The notes under the pieces: generated by a model | Told to the model about the DNA's origin: nothing | The model's input: only the letters and a program-made list of their open reading frames with translations | Database searches by the model: none | In this document: piece by piece, positions 43,565 to 52,199 of the stretch | How the letters are laid out: every line of letters begins with the position of its first letter | Numbering within the stretch: position 1 is the stretch's first letter | Made by a program: the position numbers and the translations under genes | Assembly (NCBI RefSeq): GCF_041435215.1 | Contig: NZ_CP108394.1 | Location: 2,480,001-2,544,000, forward strand | DNA length: 64,000 bases | DNA from: Streptomyces sp. NBC_01314 | GTDB lineage: Bacteria > Actinomycetota > Actinomycetes > Streptomycetales > Streptomycetaceae | Direction: 5' to 3'

Positions 43565-43911
43565 CGCTCCACGCTAACGTCCCTTCCTCGGTGCTCGGTC
43601 CCAGGCCCCCGAATCAGCCCGGACAGCTCCCGAACATCAGCGGGCAACTCTCACATCGTCTTCACCGGAGCGCAGGTCACAGGCCGGTGACACAGCCGGC
43701 GCGGGGTGACCCGAACGGGCATCGAACAAACATCCCCGCGTGTCGTGTGTCGCGTGTCGGGTCGCGCATCGGGGTCGTGTGCCGCGCGTTGCGTGTCGGG
43801 GGCGTGTTGTCGCGCGTCGTGTGTCGCATGTCGCATGTCGCATGTCGGGGCGTGTGCCGCGCGTCGCGTGTCCCCGTTGCCGGCCGGGTGGGGCCGTGGC
43901 TCGGTCGGCCG
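43565..43911. repeat. Intergenic low-complexity tract of GTGTCG/GCATGTC elements
   Basis: From about 43737 to 43876 the sequence is built of short units: CGTGTCG, TGTGTCGC, CGCGTGTCGG and three perfect GTCGCAT heptamers (43823-43843). No coding similarity was seen in either strand. Pieces up to 20 bp recur inside the tract, pointing to repeated slippage. It separates a leftward pcaL promoter from the 3' end of the SWIM gene, so it lies downstream of one gene and upstream of another. No clear terminator or RNA gene. Confidence 0.75.
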
Positions 43912-46428
43912 TCAGTCGTCGGCGGATCCCAGACCCGTGAGCGCGCCCACCGGGTCGAGGTCCGGTGTGCCTCGCGGCCACCAGTCGTCGTGGCCCGGTT
44001 CGGACTCGTACGCGTACCAGAGGCCGTCGCGGCCGAGGCGGAGTTGGACGTGACCGCGGGGGTGGGTGAGGTGGTTGCGCCGGGGGCGGAAGGCCGGGAG
44101 GTCGGCGGCGAGGAGCAGGGGACGGGCGCGGTCGAAGCGGCCGGCCGGCGGGTCCCAGAAGTCCTCCAGGACGGCCAGCCCTTCGAGGCCGCCCTGACGC
44201 CAGGCGGCGACCGCGCGGGCCAGGTCGGCCGGGGTGCGTCCGGTGGCTGCGGCCAGGGAGGAGTAGAGGGCGCGGGTCGTGGCCGTGAGGCCGGAGCCGG
44301 GGCGGGCGGCGGCGAGTCGTACCGCGTCCTGCCACAGCGTCAGTTCGGCCACCGGGTCGCGTCCCGTGGTGAGCAGCGCATGCGCGCGGGCGGCCGCGTC
44401 GGTGGCCAACTGGTCCAGGGCGAACGGGTCCGGGCCGCCGGGCACGCCCGGGTACACCGGCGGCTGTTCCGGGTGCGGCGGCGGGGGCGAGGGGGCGGGC
44501 AGCGGGGGAAGGGTGCGCGGGGCGAGGGCGTCGAGGGCCCGTACCCCGGGAAGCGGTGCGGGCTCCTGCTCCTGCGCGGCACGCGCCGCACGGGCCGCGT
44601 TCCGCCGCGACAGGGCGTCGAGCAGCTCCCGCTCGCCCCGGCCCCGCAGCAGCAACAGCACGAACGGGTCCTCGTCCAGCAGCCGCGCCGTCTGGTAGCA
44701 GAGCGCGGCGGCGTGCTTGCAGGGGTGCCCGAAGTCGGGGCAACTGCAACGGGGTTCGAGCTCCCCGGCGCCGGGCAACAGACGCACGCCGTCCCCGGCT
44801 CCGGGGCCTGCGAGGCGTCCGGGTCCACGATCTGCCGCGGCTGCGGCTCCGAAGCCGGCCTCGGGTCCTGGTCCGGCTTCGGAGCCGGCCTCGGAGCCGG
44901 CCTCGGGTCCGGCGAGAGTCTGCGGCAGCTCCTTGTCCAACAGCGCGGCGATGTGGCCCGGTTGCTCCGCCGCCGCGTCCAGGAAGCGGTCCCATTCCTT
45001 CTCGTCCAGCGTCCGCAGGCGGAGTTGCACCCGGTACGGCCGAGGCCTGCTCCCGTGCACATACGCCAGCACCAGCCCCGGCGTGACGGTGATCGCGTCC
45101 ACCTGCCCCTTGTCGGCGTACGCCCGCCCCCGCGCCAACCGCGCCGCGTCCAACGCGCCCTCTTCCAGAGCCGTCACCCACGTGTTGCCCCACCAGCTCT
45201 CCGCGAACGCCTCCCCGGCCGAGGGGCGCGGCGGCAACGGCCGGAAGGTACGCCGCAGTTCACCGTCCCGGGAGGGTGCGGCCATGGTGCGGGGGACGCG
45301 GGGGGCTGCGGCGAGGTCGGTGTCCTGGTGAGGGGCACTGGGCCGGGCGGGGGCCGGCTCCGGGTCGGCCACGGCCGAGGTGGGCTCCCGCCGCGCGGAG
45401 GTGCCGCCTGTTGCCGGGGACGGGGCGTGCGTGGTGCGGCCGGGAACGGCGGGGCCATGGGTCGCGCGGTCGCGGGTCACGCCCTCGCGAGGGGGCGGCG
45501 GCTCGTGGAACTCCCCCGCCGCCGCAGAACCGACACCCTCCCCCTCGGTGTCCGTGCCCATGAGGGAGGTCTCGTCGGCTTCCGGCTCCTCGGAGGGCAA
45601 CTTGAAGGCGTCGGCGAGCAGTTCGCGTACGTCACCCATCCGGCTTCCCGAAGCCCGGTCTCGGCCCGCCGCCGGCGGCCGCGAAGTCCGGCCTGCCTTG
45701 TCCGTGGCCTCGGCCTCGGCCTCGGCCTCGGCACGAGTGCCCTCCGCCTCGCCCCGGGCCCGCCCGGTGGCATCGCGTGCGGCCCGCAAGGCCTCGCGGG
45801 CTATGTCGCCGGGGCGAGCGCCCGGCTTGCTTCCCCCACCGGCCCAAGCACCGGAACCGGGCCCCGGCCCGTCACCGAGCCGGGAGTCCCCGGGGTCGGC
45901 AGAAGCACGCTCCACCGCCCGCCCGCCCGGAGCACTCCGCGTCAGCGGCTCGGCCTCACCGCGCCCTCCCACGGGCTCGACCCCGCCCCGCTCTCCCGCC
46001 GACTCCGCCGACTCCTTCAGACCCCCCGCCCTGGACTCCGCGGCCCTCCGCAACGCCTCCCGCGCCACGTCAGCGGGCCGGGCGGAGGCCTGCGGGGCCG
46101 TCCGAGCGTCGGGTGTCCTTTTCTCCCCCGCCGCGTCGGCCCCCGGCGCAGAGCCCGAACCCCGTTGATCGACGGCGTCGGCCCCGGCCCCGTACCTGTC
46201 CCGTTCCCGCGCCGCCCGCAGCGCCCGGCGGGCCACGTCGGCGGGCCGGGACCCGGCACCGGAATCCGGCCGGTCCATGTTCCCCAGCTCCTCCGCGTCC
46301 CCCGGCTCCTCCGCGTCCCCTGCCGAACGCCGCGCACCCGACGCCGCGGCCGCGGCGTCCTCCCCGGCCCGTACGTCCTCCCCGGGGTGCTCCTCCGCGT
46401 GTCCCGGCGTCCCCGCTCCCCCGCTCAC
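43912..46428 (-). CDS. SWIM zinc-finger protein partnered with SNF2 helicase
   Basis: 838 residues from GTG 46428, whose GTGA overlaps the TGA of the helicase gene (4 bp), so the two are translationally coupled. The N-terminal 370 residues are disordered-looking but contain a repeated element RPADVA(R/E)xALRAA: RPADVARRALRAARER, RPADVAREALRRAAES, RPGDIAREALRAARDA and a weaker RMGDVRELLADAF. Then a conserved core SWWGNTWVTALEEGALDA, RLARGRAYADKGQVDAI. The SWIM motif is RCSCPDFGHPCKHAAAL (CxC...CxH). A Gly/Ala linker is inserted before it. The C-terminus (about 670-838) is helical with WYAYESEPGHDDWWPRG. Binds DNA or protein through SWIM; probably functions with the helicase. Confidence 0.9.
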   Translation of the reverse strand: MSGGAGTPGHAEEHPGEDVRAGEDAAAAASGARRSAGDAEEPGDAEELGNMDRPDSGAGSRPADVARRALRAARERDRYGAGADAVDQRGSGSAPGADAAGEKRTPDARTAPQASARPADVAREALRRAAESRAGGLKESAESAGERGGVEPVGGRGEAEPLTRSAPGGRAVERASADPGDSRLGDGPGPGSGAWAGGGSKPGARPGDIAREALRAARDATGRARGEAEGTRAEAEAEAEATDKAGRTSRPPAAGRDRASGSRMGDVRELLADAFKLPSEEPEADETSLMGTDTEGEGVGSAAAGEFHEPPPPREGVTRDRATHGPAVPGRTTHAPSPATGGTSARREPTSAVADPEPAPARPSAPHQDTDLAAAPRVPRTMAAPSRDGELRRTFRPLPPRPSAGEAFAESWWGNTWVTALEEGALDAARLARGRAYADKGQVDAITVTPGLVLAYVHGSRPRPYRVQLRLRTLDEKEWDRFLDAAAEQPGHIAALLDKELPQTLAGPEAGSEAGSEAGPGPEAGFGAAAAADRGPGRLAGPGAGDGVRLLPGAGELEPRCSCPDFGHPCKHAAALCYQTARLLDEDPFVLLLLRGRGERELLDALSRRNAARAARAAQEQEPAPLPGVRALDALAPRTLPPLPAPSPPPPHPEQPPVYPGVPGGPDPFALDQLATDAAARAHALLTTGRDPVAELTLWQDAVRLAAARPGSGLTATTRALYSSLAAATGRTPADLARAVAAWRQGGLEGLAVLEDFWDPPAGRFDRARPLLLAADLPAFRPRRNHLTHPRGHVQLRLGRDGLWYAYESEPGHDDWWPRGTPDLDPVGALTGLGSADD

Positions 46429-49304
46429 GTCGGCCTCCGCAACGACACCAGGTCGGTCAGCTCCCGGTCCCCCAGCTCGGTGAGAGCCGCCTCGCCCGAG
46501 CCGAGAACGGCGTCGGAGAGGGCACGCTTGGCTTCCAGCATGTCGGCGATGCGGTCCTCGACGGTGCCCTCGGTGATGAGGCGGTGCACCTGCACGGGCT
46601 GGGTCTGGCCGATGCGGTAGGCGCGATCGGTGGCCTGTTCCTCGACGGCCGGATTCCACCAGCGGTCGAAGTGGACGACGTGGCCTGCGCGGGTGAGGTT
46701 CAGGCCGGTGCCGGCCGCCTTGAGGGACAGGACCAGGACCGGCGTCTCCCCGCTCTGGAAACGGTCCACCATGTGTTCGCGTTCCTTGACCGGCGTGCCG
46801 CCGTGCAGCAGCTCGACCGGGACGGCGCGGGCGGCGAGGTGCGCGGTGATCAGGCGGGCCATGCCGACGTACTGGGTGAAGACCAGCGCGGAGCCGTCCT
46901 CGGAGAGCAGCGTGTCCAGCAGCTCGTCCAGCAGGGCCAGTTTGCCGGAGCGGGCGGCGAACCGGTCTCCGATCGCGGCACCCGCCTCCTCCTTCAGATA
47001 CAGCGCCGGGTGGTCGCAGATCTGCTTGAGGGCGCCGAGGAGTTTCAGGACCAGGCCCCGGCGGGCGATGCCCTCCGCCGTCTCGATGGCGAGCAGCGAC
47101 TCGCGGACCACCGCCTCGTACAGGGCGGCCTGTTCGCGGGTGAGGGGGACGGCGTGGTCGGTCTCGGTCTTGGGCGGGAGTTCGGGAACGATGCCCGGGT
47201 CGGACTTCTTACGACGCAGGAGGAAGGGGCGGACCAGGCGGGCGAGGCGGGTCACGGCCTCCTGGTCCTCGCCGTTCTCCACGGCGCGGGCGTGGCGGGC
47301 GCGGAAGGACTTCAGCGGGCCGAGGAGCCCGGGGGTCGTCCAGTCGAGGAGGGCCCAGAGCTCGGAGAGGTTGTTCTCGACCGGGGTGCCGGTGAGGGCC
47401 ACGCGCGCGGGCGTCGGGATCGTACGCAGGGCCTTCGCCGTCGCCGAGTAGGGGTTCTTGACGTGCTGGGCCTCGTCGGCGACGACCATGCCCCACTCCT
47501 GCTGGGCGAGGCGTGGGGCCGTCGAGCGCATGGTTCCGTAGGTGGTGAGGACGAAGCCGCCGGTTGCGGGGCTCTGGGGGCGCGCCTGCACCTCCTCGGA
47601 GCCCGGTAGGTCGTCCAGGGTGCGGTCGGGGCCGTGGAAGCGGCGTACGGGCACGCCGGGGGCGAAGCGGGCGATCTCGCGCTGCCAGTTGCCCAGCAGG
47701 GAGGCGGGGCAGACGACCAGCGTGGGTTCGGGGCGGGCCCGGCGCAGGTGGAGGGCGATGACCGTGATCGTCTTGCCGAGGCCCATGTCGTCGGCGAGGC
47801 AGCCGCCGAGGCCGAGGGAGGTCATGAGGTCCAGCCAGGCCAGGCCCCGGAGCTGGTAGTCGCGGAGGGTGGCCGAGAGGCCGGGTGGCGGTTCCGCTGC
47901 ACCGATCCCCGCCGTCAGACGGTCCCGTAGAGCCGCGAGCGCGCCGACCGGCACCGCCTCCACCGTCTCACCGTCGATCTCGGCGGTGCCGGAGAGGGCC
48001 GCGGACAGCGCGTCCACCGGGTCGAGGAGGCCCAGTTCGCGTTTGCGGGCCTTGCGGACGAGGGCCGGGTCGACGAGGACCCACTGGTCACGGAGGCGCA
48101 CGATCGGGCGGTGGGCCTCGGCGAGGGTGTCCATCTCCGCCTCGGTGAGCGGGTCGCCGCCGAGCGCCAACTGCCAGCGGAACCGCAGCAGTTCCTCGCC
48201 CTCGAAGAAACCGGTGCCGTCCGTGGCGGAGCCGGGCGCCGGGCGCACCTCGGCGCGGGCGCTCAGGTCGTGGGCCAGGTCCCGGGGCCAGTGCACGGCT
48301 ACGCCGGCCGCGCCGAGCCGGGTCGCGGCGACGCCGAGCAGGTCGGACAGCTCGTCCTCTGAGAGGGCGAGGACATCGGGGACGTCCTGCTCGGAGAGCC
48401 GGTCCAGAGGCGGCCAGACGCGGGCCGCGCGCCGTACGGCGAGGGCGGCGTCCACGCGCGCGCGGGGCCCGAACGCCGCGTCCGCGTCACCCGCCCACAG
48501 CGCTGCGGCGTCGACGACGAGGGTGGGGTCGGCGAGGCTGTGCACCTGGACCACGGCCGCGCCCGCCCGCGAAGCGCCTTCGAGGTCGTCGAAGAGGTCG
48601 TGCGCCGCCAGGTCGAGGCGCAGGGAGATGCGTACGCCCGCGTCCATGCCGGCGGCGACCTCGGCCGCCCAGTCGCGGGCGTGCGGCAGCCGCTGCCCGG
48701 CGTGCGCGGCGAACGGTTTCCCGGAGACGTACGGCGCCGCCGGGCCGCGCGGCAGCGTGTCGGCGACCGCGTCCAGGAAGGACCGCATCAGCGGCTCCGG
48801 CTCGGGCAGCCGCAGCGGTCCCCTGCCGGGCAGCGGGACCGCGTGGCCCTCGTACGGCAGTGCCGCGGCGACGGCCCTGAGGTGCGCGATGTCGTCCGGG
48901 TCGAGCGGTCCCGCGCGCCACGCGTCGAACCCCTCGGCGGTCAGTCCCGGCAGCAGCCGCCCCCGGGCGATCAGTCGCAGCGCGTGCAGTGCGGCCGCGC
49001 CCCAGCAGGCCGTGGCGGGGTGGGCGGCCGGGTCGCGCCGGGCGCGGGTGAGCAGGGGGAGAGCTTCGCCGACCGGCAGGCACAGGGCGGGGACGGTGCC
49101 TCTGCGGGCTCCGGAGCCGTGCTGTCGTACGATCGTGAGGTCCTCGGTGTCTCCCGGCGGCGGCTCCTCGCCCGCCGGGTCCCAGAACGCGAACCGGCTG
49201 TGGCGAGGCAGTGGAGCCGGGAGGAAGACGGCGGCCAGCCGGACGGGGACGGCCGTGCGGGCGGGGACAGCCGTGTCGGCCTCGGGAACAGCCATGTCCC
49301 GCAT
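46425..49304 (-). CDS. SNF2-family DEAD/DEAH-box helicase
   Basis: About 959 residues from ATG 49304, with GGGAGG upstream; a GTG at 49316 adds four residues. The N-terminal half (1-470) is the SNF2-associated bacterial domain (RHSRFAFWDPAGEEPP, FRWQLALGGDPLTEAE, RPIVRLRDQWVLVDP). ATPase core: QLRGLAWLDLM, Walker A DDMGLGKT, TLVVCPASLLGNWQREI, Walker B VVADEAQHVKNP, LTGTPVENNLSELW. C-terminal helicase lobe: ALVFTQYVGMARLI, LSLKAAGTGLNLTRA and DRAYRIGQTQPVQVHRL. ATP-driven DNA or chromatin-protein translocase. Coupled to the SWIM gene. This pairing recurs in actinobacteria; role in repair or defence is not proven. Confidence 0.94.
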   Translation of the reverse strand: MRDMAVPEADTAVPARTAVPVRLAAVFLPAPLPRHSRFAFWDPAGEEPPPGDTEDLTIVRQHGSGARRGTVPALCLPVGEALPLLTRARRDPAAHPATACWGAAALHALRLIARGRLLPGLTAEGFDAWRAGPLDPDDIAHLRAVAAALPYEGHAVPLPGRGPLRLPEPEPLMRSFLDAVADTLPRGPAAPYVSGKPFAAHAGQRLPHARDWAAEVAAGMDAGVRISLRLDLAAHDLFDDLEGASRAGAAVVQVHSLADPTLVVDAAALWAGDADAAFGPRARVDAALAVRRAARVWPPLDRLSEQDVPDVLALSEDELSDLLGVAATRLGAAGVAVHWPRDLAHDLSARAEVRPAPGSATDGTGFFEGEELLRFRWQLALGGDPLTEAEMDTLAEAHRPIVRLRDQWVLVDPALVRKARKRELGLLDPVDALSAALSGTAEIDGETVEAVPVGALAALRDRLTAGIGAAEPPPGLSATLRDYQLRGLAWLDLMTSLGLGGCLADDMGLGKTITVIALHLRRARPEPTLVVCPASLLGNWQREIARFAPGVPVRRFHGPDRTLDDLPGSEEVQARPQSPATGGFVLTTYGTMRSTAPRLAQQEWGMVVADEAQHVKNPYSATAKALRTIPTPARVALTGTPVENNLSELWALLDWTTPGLLGPLKSFRARHARAVENGEDQEAVTRLARLVRPFLLRRKKSDPGIVPELPPKTETDHAVPLTREQAALYEAVVRESLLAIETAEGIARRGLVLKLLGALKQICDHPALYLKEEAGAAIGDRFAARSGKLALLDELLDTLLSEDGSALVFTQYVGMARLITAHLAARAVPVELLHGGTPVKEREHMVDRFQSGETPVLVLSLKAAGTGLNLTRAGHVVHFDRWWNPAVEEQATDRAYRIGQTQPVQVHRLITEGTVEDRIADMLEAKRALSDAVLGSGEAALTELGDRELTDLVSLRRPT

Positions 49305-49445
49305 ACGTCCGGTCACCTCCCGCCCTCAGTCGGATGAGCCGTCTCCGGTCCGGCTCCGATCAGCTGTCTCCGACTCTACGGGCGGGGTCTGACAATCGGC
49401 CCCGGCGACCGTGCGTGGGCCCGCCCGGACCGGGGTTCTTCCTGG

Positions 49446-50027
49446 TCAGGGCACGGTTCGGGACACCACGTACACCATCGGATGGTCCGGGTTGGACCGG
49501 TTCACCACGATGTCGTGGGTGGGCTGGGGATTCTTCCGGTCCTTGACGAGCCCGTACCACGGGCCGGGGCCGGTGAAGTTCCAGCCGACGATCCGCCGGT
49601 CGCGGGTGCTGATGGCGTCCTCGTCCTCGTTCAGGTCGCCGGTGCTGACGCCGATCTGGTTGAGGAAGCTCTCCAGCCCCTCGTTGCTCGTATAGAACTG
49701 CACGTAGAGACGGCTGGTCTTCCAGTTGTTCGTCTCGTAGTACGCGACGTGCTTGGAGTACGGCGGGATCGGCACCTGGTAGAGGCGCTGCTGGACCCGG
49801 GAGGGCCAGTGGGCGGTGAGGCCGGTCGCCGAGTACTTCTCCTCCTTGTCCTTGCCGCTGTCGCGGCTCTGGTTGGCGGAGATCACCAGATAGCCGGCGG
49901 GGACGCCGATGAGCAGCACGATGATCGACAGGGTGATCGCCCGGCGGCGGTTCCTGTGACGGCGGTCCTCTGCGGGTCGCTCCGGCCCCTCCGGGGAGGA
50001 GCCCGGGCGCGGCACCGAGGCGGTCAC
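49446..50027 (-). CDS. Single-pass membrane protein of unknown function
   Basis: About 193 residues from GTG 50027, whose GTGA overlaps the stop of the ROK kinase gene by 4 bp. N-terminal 40 residues are Arg/Pro-rich and cytosolic, then one transmembrane helix AITLSIIVLLIGVPAGYLVI (about 45-64), then an extracellular domain with SRVQQRLYQVPIPPYSKHV, YYETNNWKTSRLYVQFYT and GWNFTGPGPWYGLVKD. No family recognised. Conserved-looking aromatic residues suggest a compact beta fold. Upstream longer frame (to 50378) runs inside the kinase gene and is rejected. Translational coupling suggests a joint role with the kinase, or just compact organisation. Confidence 0.84.
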   Translation of the reverse strand: MTASVPRPGSSPEGPERPAEDRRHRNRRRAITLSIIVLLIGVPAGYLVISANQSRDSGKDKEEKYSATGLTAHWPSRVQQRLYQVPIPPYSKHVAYYETNNWKTSRLYVQFYTSNEGLESFLNQIGVSTGDLNEDEDAISTRDRRIVGWNFTGPGPWYGLVKDRKNPQPTHDIVVNRSNPDHPMVYVVSRTVP

Positions 50028-51169
50028 GCGGAGTCCTGGGTGGTGCGGCGGGCCTCCACATACCGCGCGTAACGCTCGTAGCGCTCCACCCTGCGCCGGT
50101 TGGCGCGGCGGAAGCGGCGGGCGACGAGTCTGGCGAGGTCGGCGGCGCCCACCATGCCGGCCTCGGGTCCGAGCTGGGCGCGCGCGATCCGGGCCTCGGG
50201 GCGGTAGCCGCGACCGGTGAGGTGGCGGCGGAAGGCCTCCCGGGCGGGGCCGATCAACAGGTCGTCGGCGGCCGAGACACCGCCGCCGATGACGAAGCAG
50301 GAAGGGTCGAGGGCGGCGGCCAGGTTGGCGATGCCCACGCCGAGCCACTGACCGATGTCCTGGAGCAGCTCGATACACATCGCGTCGCCGTCGCGGGCCA
50401 GCTCGGTGATCATCGGGCCCGTGATGTCCGCGATGTTGCCCTTGACGTGCTCGATGATCCCGTACGCCACCGGGGAGTCTGCCGCCGCGAGTTCACGGGC
50501 CTCCCTGACCAGGGCGTTTCCCGAGCTGTACTGCTCCCAGCAGCCGCGGTTGCCGCACGGGCAACGATGGCCGCCGGGCACGACCTGCATATGGCCGAAC
50601 TCGCCCGCGACGCCGAACTTTCCGCGCTTGACCTGGCCGTCCTCCAGGATCGCGCCGCCGATGCCGGTGCCCAGCGTGATCATGACCAGGTGATCCTCGT
50701 CGCGGCCGGCGCCGAAGCGCCACTCGGCCCAGGCGGCGGCGTTGGCGTCGTTGTCGACGAGGACCGGCACGGCGAGTCGGCCGGCGAGGCGGTCGCGCAG
50801 CGGTTCGTTGCGCCAGGACAGGTGGGGGGCGAACAGGACGCGGTTGCGCTCCGCGTCCACCCAGCCGGCGGCGCCGATGCCGACGGCGTGCACGTCGTGC
50901 CGGTCGGAGAGGTCCAGGACCAGTTCCGTGATGGTGTCCTCGACGACCTGGGGGCTCTTCGACTTGTCCGGGGTCTCCGTGCGGAGCTTCTCCAGGATGT
51001 TGCCGTCGGCGTCCACGACGCCCGCCATCACCTTCGTGCCGCCGATGTCGATACCGACGGTGGGGACGCGGGGGGCCGTCAGGTGGGAGCGGCGCTCGCG
51101 CGTTCCCACGGTCCGCAGGACGGTGGCCCGCGCGGAGCCGCGGTGGGTGAAGTCGCGGTAAGTGCTCAT
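50024..51169 (-). CDS. ROK-family sugar kinase (glucokinase-like)
   Basis: 381 residues. Phosphate-1 motif VGIDIGGTKVMAGVVD (about 38-53). The N-terminal 35 residues are an extension. ATP/sugar site: LVDNDANAAAWAEWRFGAG (catalytic Asp), ITLGTGIGGAI (phosphate-2) and the ROK zinc motif GHRCPCGNRGCWEQYSSG. Adenosine loop: CFVIGGGVSAADD. No HTH at the N-terminus, so it is a kinase, not a repressor. The C-terminal tail RRFRRANRRRVERYERYARY is Arg/Tyr-rich. Phosphorylates glucose or a related sugar. GntR and a Gfo/Idh dehydrogenase upstream suggest a carbohydrate setting. Confidence 0.92.
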   Translation of the reverse strand: MSTYRDFTHRGSARATVLRTVGTRERRSHLTAPRVPTVGIDIGGTKVMAGVVDADGNILEKLRTETPDKSKSPQVVEDTITELVLDLSDRHDVHAVGIGAAGWVDAERNRVLFAPHLSWRNEPLRDRLAGRLAVPVLVDNDANAAAWAEWRFGAGRDEDHLVMITLGTGIGGAILEDGQVKRGKFGVAGEFGHMQVVPGGHRCPCGNRGCWEQYSSGNALVREARELAAADSPVAYGIIEHVKGNIADITGPMITELARDGDAMCIELLQDIGQWLGVGIANLAAALDPSCFVIGGGVSAADDLLIGPAREAFRRHLTGRGYRPEARIARAQLGPEAGMVGAADLARLVARRFRRANRRRVERYERYARYVEARRTTQDSA

Positions 51170-51271
51170 CGGACCGATTCTGCCTTAACGCTCCGCTGGG
51201 TGCGGCGTGGGGGCGGGGGGTGCCATGGGTTGTTTTTCGGGTGCGGGTGAGTGGGGGCCGGTCGCGCAGTT

Positions 51272-51321
51272 CCCCGCGCCCCTTTGCGGCGGCTGCGCCG
51301 CCTTCCCAGGGGCGCTGCGGG
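51272..51321. terminator. Compound GC hairpin downstream of the gntR gene
   Basis: Outer arms CCCCGCGCCCCT (51272-51283) and AGGGGCGCTGCGGG (51308-51321) pair with one mismatch region, and an inner stem GGCGGC/GCCGCC with a 3-nt loop sits at 51288-51302. Located between the gntR stop (51332) and the ROK gene start. The left arm includes the common streptomycete motif GCGCAGTTCCCCGCGCCCCT. Confidence 0.65.
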
Positions 51322-51331
51322 CCGACATTCC

Positions 51332-52096
51332 TTACGCCCTCACCAGCAATTGGAAGTCGAAGGAATAGCGGGATGCCCGGTAGATATGGGTGCCGTATTC
51401 CACCGCTCGACCCGTGTCGTCGAAGGTTGTGCGCTGCATGGTGAGGAGGGGTGCGTTCTCCGGCTCGCCGAGGCGGTCGGCCTCCTCCCGGGTGGCCGTT
51501 CTCGCGCCGATGGTCTGGCGGGCGCTGTGGAGGGTGATGCCCGCGGCGCGCATGAGGCGGTAGAGGCCGGTGGCTTCGAGTTGGGGGGAATCGAGGTCGA
51601 GGAGGTCGGAGGGGAGGTAGTTGCAGAGGTAGGCCATGGGTTCGCCATGGGCCAGACGGAGTCGCTCGATACGGTGGACTTCGCCGCCCTCCGCGACGGA
51701 CAGGGCGGCGGCTACCTCGGCGGAGGCGGTGACGGTGGTGTTGAGGAGGACGCGGGTGGCCGGGCGCTGGCCGGCGGCCTCCAGGTCGTCGTAGAGGCTG
51801 CTGAGTTCCAGGGGGCGTTTGACCTGGCTGTGCACGACCTGGGTGCCCACTCCGCGGCGGCGTACGAGCAGTCCCTTGTCGACCAGGGACTGGATGGCCT
51901 GGCGGACGGTCGGGCGGGAAAGGCCGAGGCGTGCGGCCAGCTCGATCTCGTTGCCCAGCAGACTGCCCGGGGTCAGCTCGCCGTGCTCGATCGCGGCCTC
52001 CAGCTGCTGGGACAGCTGGAAGTAGAGCGGGACCGGACTGCTGCGGTCGACGCTGAGCTGGAGCGACACGGTCGGAGCCACTTCTGGTTTCGGCAC
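51332..52096 (-). CDS. GntR/HutC-family transcriptional regulator
   Basis: About 254 residues from GTG 52096. N-terminal winged helix (PVPLYFQLSQQLEAAIEHGE, LLGNEIELAARLGLSRPTVR QAIQ, LLVRRRGVGTQVV) and C-terminal UTRA ligand domain (VHRIERLRLAHGEPMAYLCN, LYRLMRAAGITLHSARQTIG). Divergent from a Gfo/Idh/MocA oxidoreductase with a 12-bp palindrome between, TTGTCCGGACAA, the probable operator. UTRA domains bind sugar- or inositol-like effectors. It likely represses the divergent gene and itself until inducer is present. Confidence 0.93.
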   Translation of the reverse strand: MPKPEVAPTVSLQLSVDRSSPVPLYFQLSQQLEAAIEHGELTPGSLLGNEIELAARLGLSRPTVRQAIQSLVDKGLLVRRRGVGTQVVHSQVKRPLELSSLYDDLEAAGQRPATRVLLNTTVTASAEVAAALSVAEGGEVHRIERLRLAHGEPMAYLCNYLPSDLLDLDSPQLEATGLYRLMRAAGITLHSARQTIGARTATREEADRLGEPENAPLLTMQRTTFDDTGRAVEYGTHIYRASRYSFDFQLLVRA

Positions 52097-52146
52097 GGGC
52101 CCGAGCGTAGCCCCGGTGCTTGGTGACGGGAAGTTGCGTAGTTCGG

Positions 52147-52158
52147 TTGTCCGGACAA
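52147..52158. promoter_or_regulatory. Palindromic GntR operator TTGTCCGGACAA
   Basis: A perfect 12-bp palindrome in the 103-bp gap between the divergent gntR and dehydrogenase genes, four bases upstream of the -35 box of the latter. HutC-type GntR proteins commonly use such short palindromes. Binding is inferred from position. Confidence 0.7.
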
Positions 52159-52162
52159 AGCA

Positions 52163-52192
52163 TTGACACAGCGGCAGGTGCGACCCCACTTT
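52163..52192 (+). promoter_or_regulatory. Promoter of the Gfo/Idh/MocA gene, likely leaderless
   Basis: Perfect -35 TTGACA (52163-52168), 18-bp spacer, -10-like CACTTT (52187-52192), then seven bases to the ATG at 52200. No Shine-Dalgarno. The -10 fit is moderate. Confidence 0.55.
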
Positions 52193-52199
52193 GTTTCCC

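Noticed and set aside
43591..46620. A plus-strand open frame of about 1,000 codons opposite the SWIM gene
   Set aside because: Low-complexity Arg/Gly/Pro product; the opposite strand encodes the SWIM motif and couples to the SNF2 gene.
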